DNA from: Flavobacterium soyae
Lineage (GTDB): Bacteria; Bacteroidota; Bacteroidia; Flavobacteriales; Flavobacteriaceae
Reading direction: 5' to 3'
Length of the DNA: 64,000 bases
NCBI RefSeq assembly: GCF_021245985.1
Contig: NZ_JAJQXA010000008.1
Coordinates: 124,001 to 188,000, forward strand
The position numbers and the translations under genes are program-made. Positions 24,230 through 33,655 of the stretch are shown in pieces. Positions within the stretch are counted from its first letter, which is position 1; each line of letters starts with the position of its first letter. Under the pieces are notes generated by a model that was not told the origin of the DNA, did no database searches, and saw only the letters and a list, made by a program, of their open reading frames with translations.

Positions 24230-24472
24230 TTATGCTTTTTTAATCAAGCTGATAATAAATAATAAGACCCATGCACCTCCCACAGCAATTATAATCTGCC
24301 ATAAAAGTCCGCCGCCGCCAATACCAAATTTACCGGCAATCCAGCCGCCTACAAATCCACCAATAATTCCAACAATGATGTTGCCAATTAAACCAAAACC
24401 GGCACCTTTCCAAATTTGACCAGCTAACCAGCCGGAAATTGCTCCTATTAATAAGAAATACAAAAATTCCAT
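24230..24472 (-). CDS. GlsB/YeaQ/YmgE-family small membrane protein
   Basis: 80 residues, almost wholly hydrophobic: LIGAISGWLAGQIWKGAGFG, then NIIVGIIGGFVGGWIAGKFG and a third membrane segment. This glycine-rich pattern is typical of the GlsB/YeaQ/YmgE (transglycosylase-associated protein) family, often stress-induced. The exact role is unknown. It is the last gene of a probable three-gene unit (DoxX, aqpZ, this) with gaps of about 30 bp. Confidence 0.92.
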   Translation of the reverse strand: MEFLYFLLIGAISGWLAGQIWKGAGFGLIGNIIVGIIGGFVGGWIAGKFGIGGGGLLWQIIIAVGGAWVLLFIISLIKKA

Positions 24473-24502
24473 AATATTTTTTTTAGTTATAATTAAAATC
24501 AG

Positions 24503-25210
24503 TTATGCTTCTGCATGATTTTGAAGTAATGTTTTATAAATAAACCCGGCTGCAATGGCACCTAAAATTGGAGCTGCCCAAAATAGCCAAACCTGCGAAA
24601 GTGGTTCTCCGCCTGCAAAAATTGCCTGAGATAATGATCTTGCAGGATTTACAGATGTATTTGTAATTGGAATACTAATTAAATGAATCAATGTTAGTCC
24701 AAGACCAATTGCAATACCGGCAAATCTTCCGTTTGCAAATTTATCTGTTGCACCTAAAATTATTAATAAGAAAAATAAAGTAAGTACAAATTCGGCTATG
24801 AAAGCTGCTTGTAATGAATATCCATCAGGAGAAAATGCACCAAAACCATTAGATGCAAATGCTCCGGCTTTGGTATTATCGATTATAAATCCTGCCTTTC
24901 CGGATGCGATTGTATATAATGTTCCCGCAGCAGCAATTGCACCAATACATTGTGCAATAATGTACGGAATAAGATCTTTGACAGGAAATCTCCCTCCAGC
25001 CCATAAACCAAATGATACTGCCGGGTTAAAATGCCCGCCTGAGATATGCCCTACGGCATATGCCATTGTCAAAACAGTTAAACCAAATGCTAAAGCAACA
25101 CCTGCAAACCCGATTCCTAATTCAGGATAACCAGCAGCAAAAATGGCGCTTCCACAACCTCCAAAAACCAGCCAATAAGTTCCAAAGAACTCTGCAAACA
25201 ATTTTTTCAT
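24503..25210 (-). CDS. aqpZ: Aquaporin Z
   Basis: 235 residues, six membrane segments and both pore motifs: [19 protein letters not shown] (first NPA, about 60-64) and [19 protein letters not shown] (second NPA, about 185-189). The ar/R arginine of the second loop (NPAR) is present. It lets water cross the inner membrane; whether glycerol also passes is not decided by eye, but the sequence follows the AqpZ rather than the GlpF pattern. Second gene of a unit with the DoxX protein upstream (33 bp gap) and the GlsB protein downstream. Confidence 0.95.
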   Translation of the reverse strand: MKKLFAEFFGTYWLVFGGCGSAIFAAGYPELGIGFAGVALAFGLTVLTMAYAVGHISGGHFNPAVSFGLWAGGRFPVKDLIPYIIAQCIGAIAAAGTLYTIASGKAGFIIDNTKAGAFASNGFGAFSPDGYSLQAAFIAEFVLTLFFLLIILGATDKFANGRFAGIAIGLGLTLIHLISIPITNTSVNPARSLSQAIFAGGEPLSQVWLFWAAPILGAIAAGFIYKTLLQNHAEA

Positions 25211-25243
25211 AATAAAATAATTTTAGATTAATAGATTTGATTG

Positions 25244-25600
25244 TTAAAAGGTATATAGATACGCCCAAACAATCAAAACAAACTGTAAGGGCAAACGTAC
25301 AAATAAAATCCATTTTGGTAAACCAAAACTCGCTTTTTTATTTTGCAGCATGTATAAATTTGCAGGAAATATAGCAATTAGTAATGCAATAATCCCCCAT
25401 GCTGCCAAATGTGTTGTAAAAGAAAGCATCAGCAGAATGCCTAATAGTATTTCAGCAGCTCCACTTAAAATATTTATTATATTAGGTTTCTTGAATATTG
25501 GAGGAATGATTCTGATGTACATTTCCGGACTTCGAAAATGATTAATACCTGCAAGTATATAAAGTATCGCCATTAAATATAAATGCCAGGGTAAAATCAT
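25244..25600 (-). CDS. DoxX-family small membrane protein
   Basis: 118 residues with four membrane segments: MILPWHLYLMAILYILAGIN, HFRSPEMYIRIIPP, GAAEILLGILLMLSFTTHLA, WGIIALLIAIFPANLYMLQN and a C-terminal segment. The IxAGxxHF...P..Y..I.P start and the FPANxYM block are typical of DoxX/MauE-like proteins. Molecular role unknown. First gene of the DoxX-aqpZ-GlsB unit. Confidence 0.88.
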   Translation of the reverse strand: MILPWHLYLMAILYILAGINHFRSPEMYIRIIPPIFKKPNIINILSGAAEILLGILLMLSFTTHLAAWGIIALLIAIFPANLYMLQNKKASFGLPKWILFVRLPLQFVLIVWAYLYTF

Positions 25601-25687
25601 GATAATTAATTGTTTATCACGAATTTATAAAAAAATTAACAATTATTACACTACAAGATCATTTATTTTAATTATTGCAAAAAAGCA

Positions 25688-26584
25688 TTATTTTTTTTGT
25701 TTAAAATTTACATTCATAATAATGATTGCCAAGATGATCAAAATGATTCCAACCCATTGAGAAAGAATTACTTGTTCGTTTAATAAAATATAAGCCATCA
25801 TTACAGAAACCGGAAGTTCCAATGCAGAAACGATACTTCCTAATCCAATTCCGGTTAATGGAAAACCTAAGTTCATTAAAAGTGGTGGAATAATAGTTCC
25901 GAATAAAGATAAAACAATTCCCCATTTCAGGAAAATTGCCAGATTGAAAGGTGTAACCTGAGTAAAAAAACCGAAAGTAAATACAATTACGGCTCCGCCA
26001 AGAAGCATATATAAACTGCGTTGTGCAGAAGAAATTCCTGTTGCAACACGGTTTGCAGTAAACATTGTTGTAGTAAATGAAGCTGCAGCGAGAACTCCCC
26101 ATACAATTCCGCGCCAGTCAAGCACAATATCATTATTGATAATATTAGTAGCTAAAACAGTTCCTATCAGCACAATAAAAACAGCAATGACTTTTTGTTT
26201 TGAGGGTAATTTTTTTTCTAAAATCATTTCAAGTAAAACTCCCATCCAAACAGTCTGCATTAATAAAACGATTCCAATTGAAACTGGAATAAATTTAACT
26301 GCCAGATAGTAGAACAAACTTGTCATTCCTAACGAGGTTCCGGCAAGCATTAAATGAAATATATTTTTTGAAGTAGCTTTTACAACCTTTTCCTTATTTT
26401 TTACTTTTTGAAAAGTGTTGATGATCAAAATACCAATTATTCCAAGTACAAATTGAGAGGTTGTTACTTCTGCAGTTGAATATCCTTCAGAATATGCCAT
26501 TTTTACAAAAGTGGCTAACATTCCGTAAGTTGTAGCTCCTAAAGCAACTAAAAGCACTCCCTTTAATACGTTATTTTGTGACAT
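25688..26584 (-). CDS. EamA-family (DMT) transporter
   Basis: 298 residues with ten membrane segments in two EamA halves. The start GVLLVALGATTYGMLATFVKMAYSEGYS and the second-half start WRGIVWGVLAAASFTTTMFTANRVA are typical. Family members export amino acids, nucleobases or other metabolites by proton antiport. No nearby biosynthetic genes suggest the cargo. Single gene. Confidence 0.92.
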   Translation of the reverse strand: MSQNNVLKGVLLVALGATTYGMLATFVKMAYSEGYSTAEVTTSQFVLGIIGILIINTFQKVKNKEKVVKATSKNIFHLMLAGTSLGMTSLFYYLAVKFIPVSIGIVLLMQTVWMGVLLEMILEKKLPSKQKVIAVFIVLIGTVLATNIINNDIVLDWRGIVWGVLAAASFTTTMFTANRVATGISSAQRSLYMLLGGAVIVFTFGFFTQVTPFNLAIFLKWGIVLSLFGTIIPPLLMNLGFPLTGIGLGSIVSALELPVSVMMAYILLNEQVILSQWVGIILIILAIIIMNVNFKQKK

Positions 26585-26736
26585 TTTGATTGTTTGTTTT
26601 AAAAATTCAAGCCGGCAAAGGTAAGTTATTTTGTTTAAGAATTAATAGAAAATATATGTAAATATTGTCAATGTGTGTGTCTGCGATGCATTATGGTATT
26701 CAAATTTGAAGATTTGACAGAATTGGAGAAATGAAA

Positions 26737-26768
26737 AAAGCCGTCAAAATCTACATTTTGACGGCTTT
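26737..26768 (-). terminator. Terminator of the nrnA-like/gldI/PPIase operon
   Basis: AAAGCCGTCAAAAT / ATTTTGACGGCTTT with a 4-base loop, A-rich on the left side, so a U-tract on the minus strand. Ends 28 bp after the last PPIase stop codon. Confidence 0.88.
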
Positions 26769-26796
26769 ACTATTTTTATAAAATGGATTTAAAGTA

Positions 26797-27912
26797 TTAT
26801 TTAGCAGGTTGATTTTGATACGTTTCAATTTCAAAAATCAAAGTAGCATTTGGTGGAATAACTCCTCCGGCGCCTTGTTCTCCGTAAGCTAAATTTGAAG
26901 GAAGGAAGAAAATTGCCTTTTCTCCATCTGTCATCATATCCAGAGCTTCAATAAAACCGGGAATCATACCGTCTTTTTTACCAACTGTAAAAGGAAAGGC
27001 TTTATAACCGCCTTGAGCGTCTCTGTTTGCATCATATTTTCCGTATGCTTTTGCTACATCAGTTATGCTGCTGTCAAAAAGATTTCCATCTTCAAAGTAT
27101 CCTGCATAATGAAAATAAATTGTAGAACCTGCAGGGCCTTTTACTCCTGTTCCGTTTTTAGTAATTACATACTTTAAACCAGATGCAGTTGCAGTCGCTT
27201 TAGCTTTTGTTGCAGCAAAATAAGCAGCTTTTTCAGCTACTACCTTTTTAGCTTCGTCTTTTTTGGCTTCTTGTTTTTTTACATCATCACTAAAGATTTT
27301 TACCGCATCAAATTTTTTAGCTGCGGCGCCTTTACGTGTAATTGTAATTTTTGTCATGATATCATTCTGAACAATTTTGTTTACATTGTCCATCCCGGAT
27401 ACTACATGACCAAAAATAGTATGTTTTCCGTTTAACCAAGGAGTATCTTTATGCGTGATAAAAAATTGGCTTCCGTTTGTTGCAGGGCCTGAATTCGCCA
27501 TTGCTAAAACACCGCCTTTTTCAAATTTTAATTCCTCTACAAATTCATCTTTAAATGCATATCCAGGACCTCCAGAGCCATTTCCGTCCGGATCACCGCC
27601 CTGAATCATAAAGTCATTAATAACCCTGTGGAATTTTAAACCATCGTAAAAAGGTTTTCCTTTAAGTTTTTCAACTTTTACATAAGGGTTTTTTCCTTCT
27701 GCCAAAGTAATAAAGTTAGCCACAGTAACTGGAGCTTTTACATATTCTAATGAAACAACAATGTCTCCTTTTGTTGTTGAAATTGTTGCAAAAATACCTT
27801 CAGCAGGATTAGCCGAAACAGCTGTTTTAGGTTTTGCTGCAGTAGTTTTTTTTGCTTGTGCCTGAATGTTTAATACAGCCAGACAGAATAAAAATAGAAA
27901 TTTAAATTTCAT
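26797..27912 (-). CDS. Cyclophilin-FKBP fusion peptidyl-prolyl isomerase 1
   Basis: 371 residues. Signal peptide MKFKFLFLFCLAVLNIQAQA. Cyclophilin domain about 40-205: GDIVVSLEYVKAPVTVANFI, FYDGLKFHRVINDFMIQGGDP, GVLAMANSGPATNGSQFFIT, WLNGKHTIFGHV. A charged linker follows (DVKKQEAKKDEAKK), then an FKBP domain about 245-370: GLKYVITKNGTG, GSTIYFHYAGYFEDGNLFDSS, GMIPGFIEALDMM, LAYGEQGAGGVIPPNATLIFEIE. Both active-site patterns look intact. It should speed proline isomerisation in exported proteins. A very similar gene lies directly upstream (27955-29028, 42-bp gap), and gldI, itself an FKBP lipoprotein, lies before that. Confidence 0.94.
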   Translation of the reverse strand: MKFKFLFLFCLAVLNIQAQAKKTTAAKPKTAVSANPAEGIFATISTTKGDIVVSLEYVKAPVTVANFITLAEGKNPYVKVEKLKGKPFYDGLKFHRVINDFMIQGGDPDGNGSGGPGYAFKDEFVEELKFEKGGVLAMANSGPATNGSQFFITHKDTPWLNGKHTIFGHVVSGMDNVNKIVQNDIMTKITITRKGAAAKKFDAVKIFSDDVKKQEAKKDEAKKVVAEKAAYFAATKAKATATASGLKYVITKNGTGVKGPAGSTIYFHYAGYFEDGNLFDSSITDVAKAYGKYDANRDAQGGYKAFPFTVGKKDGMIPGFIEALDMMTDGEKAIFFLPSNLAYGEQGAGGVIPPNATLIFEIETYQNQPAK

Positions 27913-27954
27913 TGTGTTTCGAATTTAAGTCTGTAAAACTAATTATAAAAATAA

Positions 27955-29028
27955 TTATGGTTTTTCTAATAATTGAACTTCAAAAATAATATTTGCATTT
28001 GGCGGAATAACTCCTCCAGCTCCAGTTGCTCCATACGCTAAATGAGATGGAATAAAAAGAACCGCTTTATCACCAAAAGAAAGTTTTTCGATTCCTTCGA
28101 TAAATCCAGGAATTAAACCGTCTTTTTTTCCTGCCTGAAAAGGAATTGGCTGATATCCGTGCTGTTCTGCTCTTGCAGCATCAAATTTTCCGAAAGTTTT
28201 ATTAACCTCTTCAATGCTCGAATCAAATAAAGTTCCGTCTTCAAGGAAACCAGCATAGTGAATATAAACCTGAGTTCCTGCTGCAGGTTTTTTTCCTGAA
28301 CCTTTTTCGGTAATAACATATTCTAAACCAGTTGAAGTTTTTGTCGCTTTTGGTCTTATAGAAGCATAGAAATCTACTTTTTCTTTTTGAGCTCCTGCAT
28401 ACTTGCTTTTTTCTTTAGCTATATCAGCAAAATAATCGTGAAATACTTTTACAGCATCAAATTTCTTAGCTGCTTCACCATTTCTGATAATAGTTACAAC
28501 AACGATATTATCACCCTGAACTACTTTATTTACTACCTCTTGTCCTTTTTCAACAACGTGGCCAAAAATGGTATGTTTATTATCTAACCAGGGAGTTTCA
28601 ACATGTGTAATAAAAAATTGGCTGCTGTTTGTTCCTGGCCCGTTGTTTGCCATTGCTAAAACACCGGCTTTGTCGAATTTTAAATCTGAGAATTCGTCCT
28701 TAAATTTATATCCAGTATCTCCAGAACCTGTTCCTAGCGGATCTCCAGACTGAATCATGAAATCTTCAATAACTCTGTGGAATTTTAAGCCATCAAAAAA
28801 AGGTTTCTTTTTTAATTTTTCATCCGTTACAAATTCGTTTTTACCTTCTGCCAATGTTACAAAGTTTGCAACCGTTATTGGCGCTTTTTTGTAATCTAAT
28901 TCAACAATGATGTGTCCTTTATTAGTTTCGATATCAGCATATAAACCATCTGGTAAATTACTGTGGTCGTCTTTGCATGAATACAATGAGCTTACGGCTA
29001 ATAGTAATAATAAAATACTTTTTTTCAT
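27955..29028 (-). CDS. Cyclophilin-FKBP fusion peptidyl-prolyl isomerase 2, lipoprotein
   Basis: 357 residues. Signal MKKSILLLLLAVSSLYSC with a lipobox Cys, so membrane-anchored, unlike its soluble sister at 26797-27912. Cyclophilin domain about 30-200 (FFDGLKFHRVIEDFMIQSGDP, GVLAMANNGPGTNSSQFFIT, WLDNKHTIFGHV) and FKBP domain about 235-357 (GLEYVITEKGSG, GTQVYIHYAGFLEDGTLFDSS, LIPGFIEGIEKLSFG, LAYGATGAGGVIPPNANIIFEVQ). Both domains look complete. The order and linker match the sister, so the pair arose by tandem duplication, one copy lipidated and one not. Same operon as gldI (15 bp gap). Confidence 0.94.
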   Translation of the reverse strand: MKKSILLLLLAVSSLYSCKDDHSNLPDGLYADIETNKGHIIVELDYKKAPITVANFVTLAEGKNEFVTDEKLKKKPFFDGLKFHRVIEDFMIQSGDPLGTGSGDTGYKFKDEFSDLKFDKAGVLAMANNGPGTNSSQFFITHVETPWLDNKHTIFGHVVEKGQEVVNKVVQGDNIVVVTIIRNGEAAKKFDAVKVFHDYFADIAKEKSKYAGAQKEKVDFYASIRPKATKTSTGLEYVITEKGSGKKPAAGTQVYIHYAGFLEDGTLFDSSIEEVNKTFGKFDAARAEQHGYQPIPFQAGKKDGLIPGFIEGIEKLSFGDKAVLFIPSHLAYGATGAGGVIPPNANIIFEVQLLEKP

Positions 29029-29043
29029 TTCTTAAAATGTTTT

Positions 29044-29709
29044 TTATGGGTTTATTGTATCTTTTTTAGTTGTTGCGGCTGGTTTCACAGCTGCAGGTTT
29101 TGGAGTTTTTACTGATGTTGCACCCGTACCCACAGCAGCAGGAGCAGCAGTAGTTTGTGCCGGGTCCGGAACGAAATTACGAAGCGTAACAGTACAAATT
29201 AAGGATTCATTAGGCCCAATCTTTTTATTGTCTCCGTGGTATCCATACGCGATATGAGATGGAAACAGAAAAGTAACTGTTTCGTTCTTTTTCATGTATT
29301 TGATTCCATCACGTAATCCCATCATAATATTTTGTTTATCTACATAATAAGTCTGCGGGCCAAGATCAGATTCTGAATAAATAAGTGTGCCATCGATATT
29401 TTTAACTTCTAAATTGAAATAGGCAATATCTCCTTTTTTTGGAGCTGTAGTTTCAGTATTATTTTTTTCATCATAAGAGAACCAATATCCTTTTTTAGTA
29501 GCGTAATATTTTACTTTCGGATTGCTTTTGATGATTTTCTTGATGACTTCTTCTTCGCTTGCTACTAACTTTTTATTTCTGTCAGCCGATTTTTTCATAA
29601 AAGTACCCGAAGCTCTCGAAATTGGTCTTCGTGCTTCTTCATGGTGTTTACAGCCCACCAATAAAACTGCAAAAAGCAGTGAGTAAATGCTAAGTTTTAA
29701 GTAGTTCAT
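29044..29709 (-). CDS. gldI: Gliding motility lipoprotein GldI (FKBP-type PPIase)
   Basis: 221 residues. Signal with lipobox LLVGC (Cys20), then KHHEEARRPISRASGTFMKKSADRN, the GldI-specific region after the Cys. An FKBP domain covers about 85-185: YYATKKGYWFSYD, GDIAYFNLEVKNIDGTLIYSES, NIMMGLRDGIKYMKKNETVTFLFPSHIAYGYHGDNKKIGPNESL. It ends in a proline/threonine/alanine-rich tail. In F. johnsoniae gldI mutants do not glide; GldI is thought to help fold periplasmic or outer-membrane parts of the gliding/T9SS machinery. It lies between a DHH phosphoesterase gene (7 bp gap) and two PPIase genes. Confidence 0.93.
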   Translation of the reverse strand: MNYLKLSIYSLLFAVLLVGCKHHEEARRPISRASGTFMKKSADRNKKLVASEEEVIKKIIKSNPKVKYYATKKGYWFSYDEKNNTETTAPKKGDIAYFNLEVKNIDGTLIYSESDLGPQTYYVDKQNIMMGLRDGIKYMKKNETVTFLFPSHIAYGYHGDNKKIGPNESLICTVTLRNFVPDPAQTTAAPAAVGTGATSVKTPKPAAVKPAATTKKDTINP

Positions 29710-29716
29710 ATTGGTT

Positions 29717-30721
29717 TTATAATTTTAGTTTAGTTACTAAATCTTCAAACTTTTTAACGGTTTCTTCCATTGTCACATCAGATCTTCCGCCGGCCGCATT
29801 TATGTGGCCTCCGCCGTTAAAATGGTCGCGCGCAAACTGGTTTACATCAAATCCTCCTTGCGAACGGAAAGAGATTTTAATTATTTTTTCGTCTCTATTT
29901 TCGATAAAGATAGCCGTAAAAACAATTCCTTTAATACTTAATCCGTAATTAACAATTCCTTCTGTATCGCCTTTTACATAATGAAAAGAATCTAATTCTT
30001 CCTGAGTAAGAGTAGTATAAGAAGTTTTATGTTCTTCGAAAACTTTCATATTCTGAAGCGCACGTCCTAATAATTGCAAACGGCTGTACGAACTGTTATC
30101 GTATAGTAAAACCGGAATTTGAGTGTTTTCGACACCTAAATCGATTAATTCTGCAATAATTCTATGTGTGTTTCCTGTTGTTCCCGGAAAACGGAATGAA
30201 CCAGAATCGGTTAAAATTCCGGTATAAATACAAGTTGCAATGGTTTTATCAATATCTTCTTTTTTGTTTAAAAAGGTAATAAAGTTGTAAACCATCTCGC
30301 AAGTCGATCCGTACGAAGTATCAGAATACATATACGCAGCATAATCGTGCGGTTTTTCATGATGATCGATCATGATAAACGGAGCAGTTAGCTTTGCTAA
30401 AGTATGTTCCATTTCGCCCGTACGATGAAAAGCATTAAAGTCGAGTGTAAAAATCAACTCGGCTTCTTCTAATATTCCGGTACAGTTTTCAGTATCTTTT
30501 TCAAAGATTTTTACTGTTTCTGAACCTGGAAGCCAAGCAAGAAAATCAGGAAAATCATTTGGTGCAATCACTGTTGGCTGGTGATTGTTTTTTAATAAAA
30601 AATGGTATAAAGCTAGAGTAGAACCCATGGCGTCGCCATCTGGTCCTCTGTGAGGAATTATTACAATTTTCTTTGGAGCAGCAAGCAATAATTGAATTGC
30701 CTGAATATCTTGTATTTTCAT
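29717..30721 (-). CDS. DHH/DHHA1-family phosphoesterase (NrnA-like)
   Basis: 334 residues, cytoplasmic. The DHH motifs are HRGPDGDAMGS (about 24-34), FTLDFNAFHRTGEM, IDHHEKPHDYAAYMY (DHH, about 118-120) and a C-terminal DHHA1 domain ending in FNGGGHINAAGGRSD. This is the NrnA/oligoribonuclease-PAP phosphatase architecture: it degrades nano-RNA or dephosphorylates pAp or cyclic dinucleotide intermediates. First gene of the operon with gldI and two PPIases; in F. johnsoniae gldI likewise has such a neighbour, as far as I recall. Confidence 0.92.
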   Translation of the reverse strand: MKIQDIQAIQLLLAAPKKIVIIPHRGPDGDAMGSTLALYHFLLKNNHQPTVIAPNDFPDFLAWLPGSETVKIFEKDTENCTGILEEAELIFTLDFNAFHRTGEMEHTLAKLTAPFIMIDHHEKPHDYAAYMYSDTSYGSTCEMVYNFITFLNKKEDIDKTIATCIYTGILTDSGSFRFPGTTGNTHRIIAELIDLGVENTQIPVLLYDNSSYSRLQLLGRALQNMKVFEEHKTSYTTLTQEELDSFHYVKGDTEGIVNYGLSIKGIVFTAIFIENRDEKIIKISFRSQGGFDVNQFARDHFNGGGHINAAGGRSDVTMEETVKKFEDLVTKLKL

Positions 30722-30821
30722 AGTGTGCGAATTTACATTTTTTTAATGTAATGCTGAAATCATTTTGTGGATTAACACACTTTTAGGAAAGGAGTCCAAT
30801 TATCGTTTCTGGTTTTTAAAT

Positions 30822-32309
30822 TTAGCTCTTTGTCTGTGCCTTTTTAATTTGGTTTAAAGTACTGGCAATTTTGAAATTTAGAGCAAGCATTTGTTCATCA
30901 TATTTAGGGCTGTTTTCAGAGATTTTTTTATATGCTAACTCATATAAGCTGATTCTTAATTCGCAATATTCAATTATTTTTTCATTTTGCTGATGTATTT
31001 CTTTCGGCAGATATAATTTATCTAATTCGTTAACCAAAGTGATATTTTCATTCCAGTAATAAATACCACGATCTTTAATCATGTATAAGATACTTTCTCT
31101 GTTTTCTTCGATCGAATTTCCATATGGAATACTGTAAGCTTCGAGAGCCATTTTTTCCATATCATTAAATTCCTGCATTCTTTTTTCATATTCCATTACC
31201 TGATATATATAGACTTTAGAATTTTTAAAATTTATAAATAAAACAGCAATTATTATTGTAGCAAGTGATGAAATAAGTGCCATGCTGTAATCTTTTCTTT
31301 TTCTTATAATGGAAAGTATTAAACCAAATAAAATACCAGAGGCAAAACCTCCAATATGTGCCGCAGCATCTATACCGTCTTTAAAACTGTAAAGAATGTT
31401 GATACCAGCCAAAACAGCAATGTTGAGTAATAATTTTAATTTTATTTTAGTTTCAAAAGTTTTAAATAAAAGTACAATAAGTAAAATTCCATACATACCA
31501 AAAATGGCTCCTGAAGCACCTGCACTTACCAAATCTTTATTCCAGTATAAACTGCTTAAACTGGCAATAACACCACAGAAAAGATAAGTTGCCAGAAAGG
31601 TCCAAATTTTTAAATAAGGTTCTAAAAGAAGTCCTGCATAAGCAAGTGCGATGCAATTTAGAATTAAATGAAAAAAACCGAAATGAATAAAGCAGGAAGT
31701 TAGTAATCTCCAGAATTGACCTTCGTAAATCATTGGTCCGTAATTTCCTCCCCAGTCAATAATATTTTGAATTTCAGGTTTAAAAAAATGTACTCCTGAA
31801 AAAGTCATGACAAGAAAAACCGCAAGGTTTATGTAAATTAAAACAGGAGTAATCAAATAACCTTTTGAAGGAGTAAAAATCGAAAAGAATGAATAAAACG
31901 CTGATATGTTTTCAGGTTCTGTTTTTTCTTTATTTGAAACATTTTCGTTTTTTATTTGCTCCGAAAAATCAGTTTCATTTATTTCAAAATCAGAAATATT
32001 TTTAAGTTCTTCAAAATATAGGTCTAAAAAGATTTCTGTTTTTTTTTTATTTCTTCCACGATCATAGATCTGATTTCCGTTTGAAGAACTTGTTATTATA
32101 GCTGTATTTTCATCAAAAGAAAATGAAATAGTTTCGTTCCAGATATTTTTATTGTTTTGAGAAACTGCATTTAATTCATTTTCATCAATATAAATAATCC
32201 TCCAATTTAGTTTTTTGCAGATGCTGACAGCGTTTAAAATAAATGTTTTTTGAGGTAAATTATTTAAAGGCGTTAATTGAGAGTACGCTGCTGGAAATCC
32301 AAAGGCCAT
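30822..32309 (-). CDS. Rhomboid-family intramembrane serine protease
   Basis: 495 residues, much longer than the usual 200-300. The N-terminal part (about 1-150) is soluble and of unknown type, with LNAVSICKKLNWRIIYID. The six-segment rhomboid core (about 155-355) has WGGNYGPMIYEGQFWRLLTSCFIHFGFFHLILN (the HxxxN region), SAGASGAIFGMYG with catalytic Ser in GASG (about 262-265), and AAAHIGGFASG with the catalytic His (about 318). A helical domain of about 130 residues follows. The active-site dyad looks complete. It cleaves membrane proteins within the membrane; targets unknown. Extra domains on both sides suggest regulated or specialised use. Confidence 0.93.
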   Translation of the reverse strand: MAFGFPAAYSQLTPLNNLPQKTFILNAVSICKKLNWRIIYIDENELNAVSQNNKNIWNETISFSFDENTAIITSSSNGNQIYDRGRNKKKTEIFLDLYFEELKNISDFEINETDFSEQIKNENVSNKEKTEPENISAFYSFFSIFTPSKGYLITPVLIYINLAVFLVMTFSGVHFFKPEIQNIIDWGGNYGPMIYEGQFWRLLTSCFIHFGFFHLILNCIALAYAGLLLEPYLKIWTFLATYLFCGVIASLSSLYWNKDLVSAGASGAIFGMYGILLIVLLFKTFETKIKLKLLLNIAVLAGINILYSFKDGIDAAAHIGGFASGILFGLILSIIRKRKDYSMALISSLATIIIAVLFINFKNSKVYIYQVMEYEKRMQEFNDMEKMALEAYSIPYGNSIEENRESILYMIKDRGIYYWNENITLVNELDKLYLPKEIHQQNEKIIEYCELRISLYELAYKKISENSPKYDEQMLALNFKIASTLNQIKKAQTKS

Positions 32310-32375
32310 TTTAATAGTTTTGATTTAGGTCAAACAATACTACAAAAAAAACTTTTAGTTATCACGAAATATTTG

Positions 32376-33632
32376 TTACAAATGTTCCAATTCTTTCCCC
32401 TTAAACCTTTGGTACAATTTATATTTTGCCCCTTTTACAATTTGTGATTTGTAAATACCAACAGAACCTGATGAAAAATAAGCAATTGTACATCCTATAG
32501 CAATAAAAATTCCAGATTCAATACCAAATAATTCCAGTCCCATAATGGTGCAGGCGATAGGCGTGTGGGTTGCTCCGGAGAAAACGGCAACGAAACCAAT
32601 TCCGGCTAAAAGTGCAATTGGCATCGGGATAAATAAGGATAATGTGCTTCCTAAAGCGGCGCCAACAAAGAATAACGGTGTTACTTCTCCGCCTTTAAAA
32701 CCTGCGCCTAAAGTAAATCCGGTAAATAAAATTTTAAGGAGGAAATCATACCATTCACTCGGGTTCGAAAATGAATCGACAATAACAGGAACGCCAAGTC
32801 CGGAAAATTTGGTAAACCCTAAACCTGCAATGGCGATCGCTAAAATAATTCCGCCAATAACTGGACGCAGCGGCGGATATTTAATGTTTTTCGAAAATAG
32901 GAAACCCCAAAAATGAGTGCTTCGTGAAAATAATAAAGCTGTAAATCCCGAAAGAAGTCCAACAAATACAGTGTAAAATACGTTGTCGATACTAAGTTCA
33001 GGAACAATTGGAATGCTGTAATGCGTATGTTTTATTTCCCAAAATTCTACTGTAAAATAAGCTGCATAAGCCACCATAAAAGAAAGTACAATACTTTTTA
33101 AATTGATTTTACTGAAATACAAAACTTCCAAAGCAAAAATGGCGCCTGCTAAAGGAGTGCCAAAAACAGAAGCAAAACCCGCGCTGATTCCCAGAATAAT
33201 TAAAATCCTGCGTTCGGCATTATCGAGTTTGAAAATTTTGGTGAATTGATCCGCAATTGCGCCTCCCATTTGTACGGCTGTGCCTTCGCGTCCTGCAGAA
33301 CCTCCGAATAAATGGGTCAATAAAGTTCCTAAAAGAACCAAAGGAGCCATTTTAAGCGGAATGATTTTTTTAGGTTTTTCGTATTCTTCGAGCAGTAAAT
33401 TATTGCCTTTTACTACAGATTCTCCCCAATAATAATAAATAGAACCAACTAAAAATCCGCCCAAAGGTAAAAGCCAGATAATATAGTCGTGATGAATTCT
33501 AAATTGTGTAACCCACTCTAAAGAAACAAGAAAAAATGCGGATGCAGATCCTGAAAATAGGCCTATTAAAGCACAAATAATAATCCATTTAGGGATGGAA
33601 AGCAGGATTTGTTTTGGGGTTTGGGAAGTCAT
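32376..33632 (-). CDS. ClC-family chloride channel or transporter
   Basis: 418 residues with about ten to twelve membrane segments. The signature regions are GGSAGREGTAVQMGGAIAD (the GREG motif, about 110-128), GTPLAGAIFALEVLYF (about 160-175) and GFKGGEVTPLFFVGAALG (about 313-330). There is no C-terminal CBS pair, unlike many bacterial ClCs. It moves chloride, or another anion such as fluoride, across the inner membrane; antiporter or channel mode is not readable by eye. Single gene followed by the rhomboid gene (66 bp gap), with a GCCACGAATT-type repeat before it. Confidence 0.92.
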   Translation of the reverse strand: MTSQTPKQILLSIPKWIIICALIGLFSGSASAFFLVSLEWVTQFRIHHDYIIWLLPLGGFLVGSIYYYWGESVVKGNNLLLEEYEKPKKIIPLKMAPLVLLGTLLTHLFGGSAGREGTAVQMGGAIADQFTKIFKLDNAERRILIILGISAGFASVFGTPLAGAIFALEVLYFSKINLKSIVLSFMVAYAAYFTVEFWEIKHTHYSIPIVPELSIDNVFYTVFVGLLSGFTALLFSRSTHFWGFLFSKNIKYPPLRPVIGGIILAIAIAGLGFTKFSGLGVPVIVDSFSNPSEWYDFLLKILFTGFTLGAGFKGGEVTPLFFVGAALGSTLSLFIPMPIALLAGIGFVAVFSGATHTPIACTIMGLELFGIESGIFIAIGCTIAYFSSGSVGIYKSQIVKGAKYKLYQRFKGKELEHL

Positions 33633-33655
33633 TAACTTTTTGTGATGTTTTTCTA

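Noticed and set aside
25701..26102. 133-codon ORF in another frame of the EamA gene
   Set aside because: Amino-acid composition is implausible (rich in Cys, Tyr, Asn) and the overlapping EamA frame is clear.
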